DNA from: Puccinellia tenuiflora
Lineage: Eukaryota; Streptophyta; Magnoliopsida; Poales; Poaceae
DNA length: 64,000 nt
Direction of reading: 5' to 3'
Assembly (NCBI GenBank): GCA_012064385.1
Contig: QRDG01000066.1
Coordinates: forward strand, 349,953 to 413,952
Below the pieces are notes generated by a model, which saw only the letters and a list, made by a program, of their open reading frames with translations, had not been told where the DNA came from and searched no databases. The first letter of the stretch is position 1, and each line of letters begins with the position of its first letter. The position numbers and the translations under genes are program-made. Shown piece by piece: positions 32,607 through 41,720 of the stretch.

Positions 32607-35539
32607 TGTGGCGCCCTCGCTTAGAAAAGCAAGGCCACATTGTGAAATATGCTATTCCCTGGATCGAGTATGGATAGCAACTCACAAAGGATGTAATATC
32701 ATGCATCAATGTCAAATATTATTACAACGCGATTCGAATGATCCAGGAGTAAAATAATTCCTTACAACTTTGCATAGCCGAAGCTAGCTTTAAAAGAGTA
32801 AAGAGTTCAACAAATTATTCAGAGTTCAACACGCAGCAATATAATAGCACAGAGCTCCTTCATCTCCATGAGCCACTGGCGATCATGTTGGTTGTAAGCT
32901 TGAAGACACGTCTCACTCATCGTCGTAGTAGCCTGCAACATTTAACGTTGCAGCCCAGGGAATTTGGGTCAATACCTTGTAACAGGCCGGCAAGTGAATA
33001 CTATGGTGGATTATAAAATGGCAAGACTAATACTACATGCTTATCTGGCTGGTGGGGTTGAAGGCTATTGCATAAAGCCAATTTTGTCCTACTTTTCACA
33101 AACATTTTATTCTCAACTTTACAATATGAGACACACCCATGGAACGCATCCAAGGTCTCATATACCCGTGTTCACCCATCACATTTTATTATGAAATTGG
33201 AATGAAGAGATCCTCCGACAACTTCCTTACTTAGCTACTCAAAATTGTCCGTAACCGGGGACACGGCTATGATCATAGTTTTATTACTCTCGAGAGTTTG
33301 TGGCACTTTCCCCACTAGACTCGATCAACCCATTCTATCCTTAACCCACATTTAGTGAAAAGGAAAGGAGAAGACCAAGACGAGACCTTTCTGAAGCACT
33401 TTCCCAACCACTACTGGCTTGACCCGTTCCAACCTACATCCCCTACATCTGCTTGTCAAACCGGGCTGGTTCCATGCTACTTACTTAGTCAAGACAGAGC
33501 CCATATGACTAGTGGCTGCACTGGAAGCAACTAAACATGGAGTGACATCGAATCTCAATACCCTGGGTGGCCATCCACAAGTGCACATACTCAGGTTCAC
33601 ACCATGAAAATGGGCCTGAGCAGCCACTCAACTTTAAACATCCGAAGCCATCCATTTCCACCCAGGTGGTTCATTAATTTAGTAAAACTTTCACCTGACT
33701 TACTACAGCAAAAACTTTCACAATTGTAGCAAGCATTCTACTAAATTAATATAGGTACCTAGTCAACAGGAAAAGATCTAACAGGCTTGCATAGCATAAT
33801 TAAAACATTAGTAAACCTATCATGCAAACTACTAAGATAATCTATAATGCAATAACAAAATAATAGGTCCTTCATGAGCTTGTGTATACACTTGCCTTGA
33901 TCGTTGTTCGGGTTGTCGCAGCACTCACAGTACGTCTGGCACTCCTCACAATCTAATCAACAAGCAAACAATCACCAAATCAAAACAACATTCAACATGA
34001 GGCAAAACAAAAATAATATGAATGTATGAAATGCAATCTAACACTCCACCAATTAAAGAAATATGATTATATTAAAGTTTCTGTTGTCTAACATATGCAT
34101 GATGCTCATGATCACAAATTTTATAGTGTTTAATAATTTAGAAAATCATTTATAGGCTAGAATACCTTATTTTAGGATTCTGTGAAAATCATTTAAATGC
34201 ATGATGCAAAAGTGCAATTTGAACACACCACTGGATAGAAAACATTTTTCCAAGCATTTTGATATAAAGTTTGCAATTTTTGGACAAGTGGATCAAAAGA
34301 TATGAATTTTACAAGATTGCACTAAAATCTGGCATTTTATTCTATTTTCTGGAATTACAAATCAGCCGAGCTGACTGAGCTGCTGACTGGGCGCTGACTC
34401 GGCGGCCACATGGCCCTATCCTATTGGCCCGTACCGATTCGGTACAGGAAAAGAAAAAGAACCGTTGGATCGAGATCCAACGGTCCCCGTTAGATCCATC
34501 CGTGCCCGGTGGTGCTAGGTCACCGGAGCACGGTGGCCACGGCGGCGACACGGCGGCGAGTGCGTTCCCGGCGTACGGCGGCTTCCCGGGACGAATTCAT
34601 CCTACCTCGGTGACGGCGGCGGCGAGGCGGACTCGGTGGCGCAGCGGTGGGCTTCGGCTCCTCTTCTTCTTCCCGGAATCGGTCGCCGGAGTTGCGGCCA
34701 GCGGCGGTCCGAGGCGGCGGTGGAAGGATCCGTCGTCCTAGCAAGAGAATGAGCACCAAAAGGTGTCAAAAAGGAAGAGAAAGGAGAGGGGAGGGGGATA
34801 GAGGGCAGGGGGAGGGCGGGGAGTGGCCGGAGTGGCCGCGGCGTGCGGATTTACCGGCGGCGGGCGGCGGCGGCACGAGCTCGAGATCCAGCAGCCTGGC
34901 GGCGGGCCTGCTAGGGTTCGAGGGGGAGGTGATAGAGGGAGGGGAGGAGCTTAAGTAGGCGGGTCGCGGCGTTGATGGCGAGAAGGGAAACGCCCGCAAT
35001 CAAGGCGGCGGACGGCGGCAGTTTCCGTTCCGGGCGAGCCGATTTGGGGAGCGAGGTGATGACGTCACCCTGGCGGGTGGGGCCCGTCGGCCAGCGAGAG
35101 AGAAGAAGGAGAGGGCGCGGGGGGCTGCTGGCGGGTTGGCGCGGACGGTAATGGGCCAGCGCTGGGCCGCGGTTGGGCTGATTCGGCCGGGACGGCCGGG
35201 ACGGCCGGTTCCCCCCTTTTTTTTTGTTCTTTTCTTTTCTTTTTACTGTTTTTCCAAAAGCTTTCGAAATAGTATCAAAACAAAATAGAAAATTTTGAAT
35301 AAATACTTTTTGGAACCCTGGTTCTGTATAGAATACATTGGCACAAAGATTTCAACCAAATAAAGAGAAAATAATTGGTTTAGTGACAAGGGTTGCTTAG
35401 CACCCTATTAGGTCAAAACAAAATATTTAGACCAAAATTTAATTTTAAAGGTTCAAAGCAAGATTTTTATATGCACTAAAACATGATGCTTATGAATGAA
35501 TGCATGCTTATGCATTTTTTGAAAAATTGGGATGTTACA
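32607..35539 (-). repeat. Element H 3' LTR (2,933 bp)
   Basis: Adjoins the polypurine tract at 35540. It has a GC-rich zone at about 34370-35215 and a near-perfect palindrome at 34461-34484. It shares short islands with the element B LTR, for example TTGTCCGTAACCGGGGACAC. Confidence 0.93.
34461..34484. promoter_or_regulatory. Palindrome in the element H LTR
   Basis: Arms ACCGTTGGATC and GATCCAACGGT around a 2-base centre. The same is found in the 5' LTR at 43575-43598. Element B has the same structure at 3743-3768 with two changed base pairs, still fully paired. Confidence 0.6.
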
Positions 35540-35557
35540 AACCTAACCCCCTTAAGA
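35540..35557 (-). promoter_or_regulatory. Element H polypurine tract
   Basis: The minus strand reads CTTAAGGGGGTTAGG against the 3' LTR, identical to element B. The gag-pol stop TAA (35552-35554) overlaps its start. Confidence 0.8.
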
Positions 35558-38500
35558 TGAATCTCGTCCCCGAGATTCGGAGTGGCTAGCGAATAGATGC
35601 GGATGGTCTTGTCGTAGATCATCTTCTCGTTCCCACGTAGCTTCCTCCTCGGTGTGATGATTCCACTGTACCTTGCAAAATTTTATCGTCTTGGTTCGAG
35701 TAACTCTCTCTGCGGTCTCCAAAATTTTAATCGGTTTCTCCTCGTACGTTAAATCACTTTCCAATTGAACTTCCTCCAATGGCACAGTATCACGTAACGG
35801 GGTATCGGCCATCTCTGGGTGACACTTCTTCAACTGACTGACATGGAACACGTTGTGCACTGCTGAAAGCACTTCGGGTAGTTCCAACTCATACGCTACT
35901 TCTCCTTTACGTGAGAGAATTTTGTATGGCCCAATAAATCTTGGTGCCAATTTACCCTTAATTCCAAACCTCTTCACACCACGCAATGGTGAAACTCTAA
36001 GATATGCTCGGTCTCCTATTTCATAAACAATCTCTCTTCTTTTGGAATCCGCATAACTCTTCTGCCTCGACTGAGCAATTTTTAGTCTATCTTTGATCAA
36101 TCTAACTTTCTCCTCGGCTTCTCGGATTATGTCTGGCCCAAATAAACTGCGTTCTCCTACACCACTCCATAGCAATGGCGTAGTGCATTTTCTACCATAC
36201 AAAGCTTCAAATGGTGCCATTTCAATGCTTGCTTGATAGCTATTATTATAAGAAAACTCCGCGTATGGTAGATTGTCATCCCAACTAGATTTGTAGTCCA
36301 GTGCACATGCTCTGAGCATGTCCTCTAATATTTGATTTACTCTCTCTGTCTGACCATCAGTCTGTGGGTGGAAAGCTGTACTAAATTCTAGTCTTGTTCC
36401 CAACGATTCATGTAATTGTTTCCAGAAATGTGAGGTAAATTGGGTACCTCTATCTGACACAATCTTCTTAGGAACACCGTGTAGACTCACAATCCGCTTC
36501 ATATAAATATCTGCAAGCTTTGCACTAGAATAAGTAGTCTTCACTGGTATAAGGTGAGCTACCTTCGTCAGACGGTCAACTATAACCCAAATCGAGTCAT
36601 AACCTGATTTGGTTCGAGGTAGTCCTGTGATGAAGTCCATCCCTATTTGTTCCCATTTCCACTCTGGCACTGGCAACGGCTGTAACAAACCTGCTGGTTT
36701 CTGATGCTCTGCTTTCACACGGCTGCATACGTCACACTTCGCGATATATTCGGCGATATCTCTCTTCAAACCATTCCACCAAAAACTCTCCTTAATATCC
36801 ATATACATTTTTGTGTTTCCTGGGTGTATGGAATAAGGCGAGTCGTGCGCCTCTTGTAGAATTAATTTTCTAAGATCTTCATCTTGTGGTACGCAAATAC
36901 GTTTCTCAAACCACATTGTACCCTGTTCATCTTCCCGGAATCCTTTAGCCTTGCCTTCGCTCAGGTTGGTCTTGATTTCTTCCATCAATTTATCTCCCTT
37001 CTGAGCTTCTCGGATTTTGCCCATTAGTAGTGGTTGCACCTCTAACGATGCTACGTGTCCCTCCGGTACTACTTCCAATTTGAGGCCCTTGAAATCTCTG
37101 CACAAATCTTCCGGTAGCTCTCCTGCCGTAAGTCCGTTTACGTAAACCTTGCGACTTAACGCGTCGGCCACTACATTGGCTTTTCCTGGGTGATATTGTA
37201 AACTGAGATCATAGTCCTTGATGAGTTCTAACCATCTCCGCTGCCTCATGTTCAATTCCTTCTGGGTAAATATATATTTCAGACTTTTGTGGTCGGTGAA
37301 TACTTCACAACGCTTGCCCATCAGGTATTGCCTCCAAGTCTTCAAAGCGTGAACCACAGATGCTAATTCTAGATCATGCGTTGGGTAGTTTACTTCATGT
37401 TTCTTCAGCTGTCTTGACGCATATGAAACTACTCTGCCTCCTTGCATCAACACACTCCCTAAACCATTACGTGAAGCGTCACAGTATACTTGGAAGTCCT
37501 TCTCTAAGTCTGGTAAACATAACACTGGTGCTGAGACTAATCGCTTCTTCAAATCTTGGAAACTGTCTTCACATGCCTCTGACCAAACATACTTCGTTCC
37601 CTTCTTTAACAACTCTGTTATAGGTTTGGCAATTTTTGAGAAATTTTCGATGAATCTCCGGTAGTAACCTGCCAATCCTAAGAAACTGCGTATTTCTCCG
37701 ACGTTCTTTGGGGGTTCCCACTCAGTTACTGCAGACACCTTTTCTGGATCTACCGCAATTCCCTCCTTCGTCACGACATGTCCGAGAAAACCAACTTTCT
37801 CCAACCAAAACTCACACTTGCTGAATTTGGCATATAACTTATGCTCTCTAAGCCTTTGCAACACTATGTGTAGATGTTCCTCATGCTCCTTGTGGCTCTT
37901 GGAATAGACAAGTATGTCATCGATGAATACTACGACAAACTTATCCAGAAAATCCATGAATACCTTATTCATCATGTTCATGAAGTACGCTGGCGCATTA
38001 GTCAACCCAAACGGTAACACAGTATACTCGTACAGACCGTATCGAGTGGTGAAAGCGGTCTTGGGTATGTCTAGTTCTCTTACTTTCATTTGGAAGTAAC
38101 CCGATCGAAGATCGATCTTGGAGAACACACAAGCTCCTTCTAGCTGATCGAATAAATCATTGATTTTGGGTATTGGGTACTTGTTTTTGATGGTTACCTC
38201 ATTCAAAGCACGGTAGTCTGTAACTAACCGCTGCGTATTATCTTTCTTCTCAACAAATAATATTGGAGCTCCCCATGGTGAGGAACTTGGGCGAATAAAT
38301 CCTTTCTCTAGATGTTCATCTAGTTGTTTCTTGAGTTCTTTTAGTTCATCCACAGCCATTGGGTACGGTCTCTTGGCTATAGGTCCAGTTCCTGGTACCA
38401 GTTCAATAAGAAATTCCACCTCTCTATCGGGCGGCATCCCCGGTAACTCTTCTGGAAAAACATCTGCGTATTCTCTCACTATCGGTACCTCATCTAGGCT

Positions 38501-40039
38501 AACCCCCTTAAGAGAATTGAGCTTACTCTGTTTTAACTCAAAGGTGGATTTAAATTTGATCCTTTTCTTTTCCGGGGTTGTGAGAAAAATTGTTCTGTTT
38601 GCACAGTCGATAACTCCTTCAAAGCGTGTCATCCAGTCCATTCCTAATATGACATCCAGACCTTGGGATTCTATGATGATCAAATCCACTGGAAAACAAT
38701 ATTTCCCAATATGTAGCTCTAGTTTTCTACACCCCGCGTTCACTAGCATTTCTCCACCGGGAGAACTTACTTTCATTGGTTTCCCTATGGTTTCGTCAGG
38801 CAACCCATGTTTAATAACAAATGCTCTTGATATGAATGAATGAGATGCTCCGGTGTCGAATAAAACTAATGCTGTAAAGGAGTTGAGTGAGAACGTACCA
38901 ATCACAGCATCAGGTTCATCGTACACCTCTTCCATGTTGACATGATTCACATGTCCCTTCTGAAATGGATTGGGCTTGGTAGCTTCCCCATTCTTCTTCT
39001 CTGGGCATTCATTTGAATAATGACCTTTGTTCTTGCAGTTGTAGCATGTCACCTGACTGGTATCCCTCTTGTGCTCAGACTTAGGATGATTTGGTCCATT
39101 GCTTGTGTTGCCTCCATTGCGGCCAAGATTATGGCCACTACTATTGTGCCCATGATTGTGACCCCTTCCTCTGTGTCCTCCTGTGTCACCTCGGTTTCCA
39201 CTATTATGGTTATGACCATTGTGGTTGTGGCCACTCCCATGTTTGTGGAAGTTGTGTCCACCACTGTGCTCATGATAGTGTGGCTTCTTCTGAATAGGTC
39301 CGGAGTTGTACTTGCTGCTGCTGCCACCGCTATACTTTCTCTTCCTAGTCTCTTCTTTTCTCATGTTGCTGTCAAGTGTGATAGCTTGGTCCAGCAGTGC
39401 CTGATAATTGGGAGCATATGCAATTGACAACGGCACTTTCAGTTCCCCACTGAGTCCCCTAAGAAATCGGTCCCTCCTCTTAGCATCAGTGTCAACATCC
39501 TCTGGGGCATAACGGGATAAGGTGCAGAAGTCATCCATGTATTCTTTCAGTGTACGGTTTCCCTGTCTCAAACTATGAAACTCATCTCTCTTCATGTTCA
39601 TGGTTCCTGCAGAAATGTGAGCATTGCGGAAACCCTCCTTGAATGTGTTCCAAGTGAGTCCCTCCAGGGGGTGGGTGATCTGGTAAGTTTCCCACCACTG
39701 AGCCGCTGGTCCCTCAAGTAGATATGCCGTGAATCTCACCATCTCAGCGTCGGTGCACTCACAGGTGACGAGGTCCTTGTGCACGGAACGTAGCCAGTCA
39801 TCGGCTACAATGGGATCAGTTGAAGTAGAGAATTTGTTCGGTCTGAGCCTCAGAAATCTTTGCAGTCTATCAACTTGGGGTGGTGGTGGTGGCGGTGGAG
39901 GTGGTGGCGGTGGTGGCGGCGCATTTTGATTAGCCATGAACTGAGCCATCATGTTCATCAATTGGGTCTGCGCTGCAATCATCTGCTGTAGCATAGCGTC
40001 GGTGTTGTTGTTGTCTTCGGGACCACGGCGGGGAGGCAT
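35552..40039 (-). CDS. Element H gag-pol polyprotein, intact (1,495 aa)
   Basis: Start chosen at MPPRRGPEDNNN (ATG 40037-40039); an in-frame codon lies just upstream but this Met matches element B. Approximate residues: proline run 45-58; capsid-like Gag 65-240; His/Asn/Gly-rich linker; zinc knuckle CYNCKNKGHYSNEC near 330; protease LFDTGASHSF near 390; RT 600-770 with FIDDILVYS near 706; RNase H from VYCDAS near 852; integrase zinc-binding HHCC near 1065-1110; catalytic Asp near 1133 (GMDFITGLP), Asp near 1195 (SDRGTQF) and Glu near 1230; chromodomain-like segment (KFCKVQWNHHTEEEATWE) near 1440-1470. All catalytic segments are present with no stop or frameshift. Gag and pol share one frame, as is usual in chromoviruses. 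Confidence 0.95.
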   Translation of the reverse strand: MPPRRGPEDNNNTDAMLQQMIAAQTQLMNMMAQFMANQNAPPPPPPPPPPPPPPQVDRLQRFLRLRPNKFSTSTDPIVADDWLRSVHKDLVTCECTDAEMVRFTAYLLEGPAAQWWETYQITHPLEGLTWNTFKEGFRNAHISAGTMNMKRDEFHSLRQGNRTLKEYMDDFCTLSRYAPEDVDTDAKRRDRFLRGLSGELKVPLSIAYAPNYQALLDQAITLDSNMRKEETRKRKYSGGSSSKYNSGPIQKKPHYHEHSGGHNFHKHGSGHNHNGHNHNSGNRGDTGGHRGRGHNHGHNSSGHNLGRNGGNTSNGPNHPKSEHKRDTSQVTCYNCKNKGHYSNECPEKKNGEATKPNPFQKGHVNHVNMEEVYDEPDAVIGTFSLNSFTALVLFDTGASHSFISRAFVIKHGLPDETIGKPMKVSSPGGEMLVNAGCRKLELHIGKYCFPVDLIIIESQGLDVILGMDWMTRFEGVIDCANRTIFLTTPEKKRIKFKSTFELKQSKLNSLKGVSLDEVPIVREYADVFPEELPGMPPDREVEFLIELVPGTGPIAKRPYPMAVDELKELKKQLDEHLEKGFIRPSSSPWGAPILFVEKKDNTQRLVTDYRALNEVTIKNKYPIPKINDLFDQLEGACVFSKIDLRSGYFQMKVRELDIPKTAFTTRYGLYEYTVLPFGLTNAPAYFMNMMNKVFMDFLDKFVVVFIDDILVYSKSHKEHEEHLHIVLQRLREHKLYAKFSKCEFWLEKVGFLGHVVTKEGIAVDPEKVSAVTEWEPPKNVGEIRSFLGLAGYYRRFIENFSKIAKPITELLKKGTKYVWSEACEDSFQDLKKRLVSAPVLCLPDLEKDFQVYCDASRNGLGSVLMQGGRVVSYASRQLKKHEVNYPTHDLELASVVHALKTWRQYLMGKRCEVFTDHKSLKYIFTQKELNMRQRRWLELIKDYDLSLQYHPGKANVVADALSRKVYVNGLTAGELPEDLCRDFKGLKLEVVPEGHVASLEVQPLLMGKIREAQKGDKLMEEIKTNLSEGKAKGFREDEQGTMWFEKRICVPQDEDLRKLILQEAHDSPYSIHPGNTKMYMDIKESFWWNGLKRDIAEYIAKCDVCSRVKAEHQKPAGLLQPLPVPEWKWEQIGMDFITGLPRTKSGYDSIWVIVDRLTKVAHLIPVKTTYSSAKLADIYMKRIVSLHGVPKKIVSDRGTQFTSHFWKQLHESLGTRLEFSTAFHPQTDGQTERVNQILEDMLRACALDYKSSWDDNLPYAEFSYNNSYQASIEMAPFEALYGRKCTTPLLWSGVGERSLFGPDIIREAEEKVRLIKDRLKIAQSRQKSYADSKRREIVYEIGDRAYLRVSPLRGVKRFGIKGKLAPRFIGPYKILSRKGEVAYELELPEVLSAVHNVFHVSQLKKCHPEMADTPLRDTVPLEEVQLESDLTYEEKPIKILETAERVTRTKTIKFCKVQWNHHTEEEATWEREDDLRQDHPHLFASHSESRGRDSS

Positions 40040-40592
40040 CTGTTTTAGAATCACTTTTCAGTATAGGTAGATAGATGCTAAACATAATTATCCACCCCAA
40101 CAAGCATTTGGTAACAAGCAGCCACAAAACAATCACGCCATAGCACAAAATTCCCAGATTTTAGCAAATCCGAAAATACACTATGATACCGATACTACAA
40201 AGATAATTTAGTGATAGCAAGTGCATGGGTACTGCCGTATCACAAGATAGATACTCAATACACTAACACAACAGCGGTATAGATAGAATCTAAAAATATA
40301 TTTCCACAGGTGCAAACATTGGGCAACAATCAGCCACAGAACAATCAACAATAGCACCAAAAATCCCAGATTTTACCAAATCCGAAAATACACTTTTATA
40401 CCAACGTGGCAACGATAATATAACGATAAGAAGTGCATTGGTACTGTCATATCACAAGTTGATAAGTCAATACAATAACACAACGACGATGGCGAGAATA
40501 AACTCCAAACGGTACTTATTAAGGTCTTACAAAACGATACTCGCATAAACGTCGCATAGTGAGGAACAACTATAGGATGGAGGTCACACTAG
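40040..40592 (-). repeat. Element H spacer holding a ~212-bp direct duplication
   Basis: Two similar blocks start at 40105 (CATTTGGTAACAAGCAGCC) and 40317 (CATTGGGCAACAATCAGCC). Both continue with CCCAGATTTTA, AAATCCGAAAATACAC, and end with ACAACAGCGG or ACAACGACGA. The spacer lies between the extra ORF and gag. Element B has only one unit. No gene is seen. Confidence 0.75.
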
Positions 40593-41510
40593 TCACTTCT
40601 TGAAGAGCTTGAGATAGGCACGAGAGTTCATGCACTTGCGCTTCCTCCCACGAGTGTTCATCGCTGGTGTGTCTTCCTCATCGCTTGAAACAAAGTGAAT
40701 CACCTCCTCGGGGTCTTCCTCCTCTTCATCCTCCATTGGCACTTGCGGTTCTGCAGCCCCATCTCCGGCATCCTCATCATGTGGCGCATGTGGTGCTGCA
40801 GCCCCATCTCCAGCATCATCATCACCACCTTCATCCTCATCGTCACTATCATCATCATCGTCATCATCCGCTGGTGGTGGTGGTGGCGGGTTGAGCTGAG
40901 CTTGGAGTGCAGCTATTTGCTCGTCCTTCTCCAAGTTTTGTTGTTGCAGTTCGTTGATTTGCTCTCCCATGTGTTCAACAAGAGTGTGCGCAGCCTGGAG
41001 TTCTTGGGTCTGTGTGTTGATGACGGCCTTGGCTTGATCTCTCAGTGTCATCTCTATATTCACCCTCTTCTCAAGGTCAAAGGTGTAGCACTCCATGTCC
41101 TCCAAATGCTTCTCAAGTGTGGGCAGATTTAGCCTAGTTCCTGTAGTCATCACTGGCACTCCAATCTCATCCCTCCTTCCACAGACGTGGAAAAAGGAAT
41201 CCTCCGGTATCTCCTCGTGGTGAATGTAGCACAGACGGGACATAAGATCAAACATCGCTATGTTGATTCCTTCTTGCCATGTTGGGTAAGTCTTGGAGTA
41301 GTCCACCGGCTCGAAGTTTGGAGTCGTAGGGTCTCCACGCATGATGGTACGCACTTCCCAACGCTCCACACCGGGCACGTTGGTGTTCACCATTCTTCCC
41401 TTGAAGTATGGCAGAGGAAGGTGCAGCATCCCTGCCAACTCAAACAGCTGTCTCCCAAAGGCAAACTCAGAAACCACTCCAACATAGGCCGTCTCGGTGT
41501 AGTCTCCCAT
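40593..41510 (-). CDS. Element H extra ORF upstream of gag (305 aa; coiled coil, acidic tract, basic tail)
   Basis: Starts at ATG 41508-41510 (MGDYTETAYVG). Residues 1-140 align by eye with the element B extra ORF: FG..L.(D/E)(I/L)(V/A)G.L.LPLP..KG, a W(G/E)(I/V) segment, then (F)GRR.E.G.P and a Leu-rich helix. Residues about 140-205 form a coiled coil (ELQQQNLEKDEQIAALQAQ), then a run of Pro, a long Asp/Glu tract with the duplicated text DAGDGAA, and a basic end (RGRKRK) that could be a nuclear signal. It is in the same strand as gag-pol, after the PBS. Function unknown. Extra ORFs before gag have been described in some rice gypsy elements; I cannot confirm relation. Confidence 0.78.
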   Translation of the reverse strand: MGDYTETAYVGVVSEFAFGRQLFELAGMLHLPLPYFKGRMVNTNVPGVERWEVRTIMRGDPTTPNFEPVDYSKTYPTWQEGINIAMFDLMSRLCYIHHEEIPEDSFFHVCGRRDEIGVPVMTTGTRLNLPTLEKHLEDMECYTFDLEKRVNIEMTLRDQAKAVINTQTQELQAAHTLVEHMGEQINELQQQNLEKDEQIAALQAQLNPPPPPPADDDDDDDSDDEDEGGDDDAGDGAAAPHAPHDEDAGDGAAEPQVPMEDEEEEDPEEVIHFVSSDEEDTPAMNTRGRKRKCMNSRAYLKLFKK

Positions 41511-41720
41511 CTAAAATTTTGAAGAGAAGAGAGTTATGAGATTCAAATGAACATGGTAAGAATTTACAAGACAAAATAAATAAGGTGCTGTAAAAGAACA
41601 ATATGTAATTTCAAATAATAAAAGCATTTCAAAAATTAACCAATAAAAGGGACAACCTAGATTTCTATCCAATCCTATGGTTTTCGAGCCTACAGGCAAC
41701 ATTACGCTCTGATACCATCT
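41511..41720 (-). promoter_or_regulatory. Element H leader with initiator-Met primer-binding site (41705-41717)
   Basis: The minus strand reads TGGTATCAGAGCG three bases inside the 5' LTR. The leader text CTACAGGCAACA is shared with element B. Confidence 0.88.

Noticed and set aside
34342..34999. GC-rich frames in the element H LTR (also 43385-44439)
   Set aside because: Same reason: LTR composition with frames on both strands.
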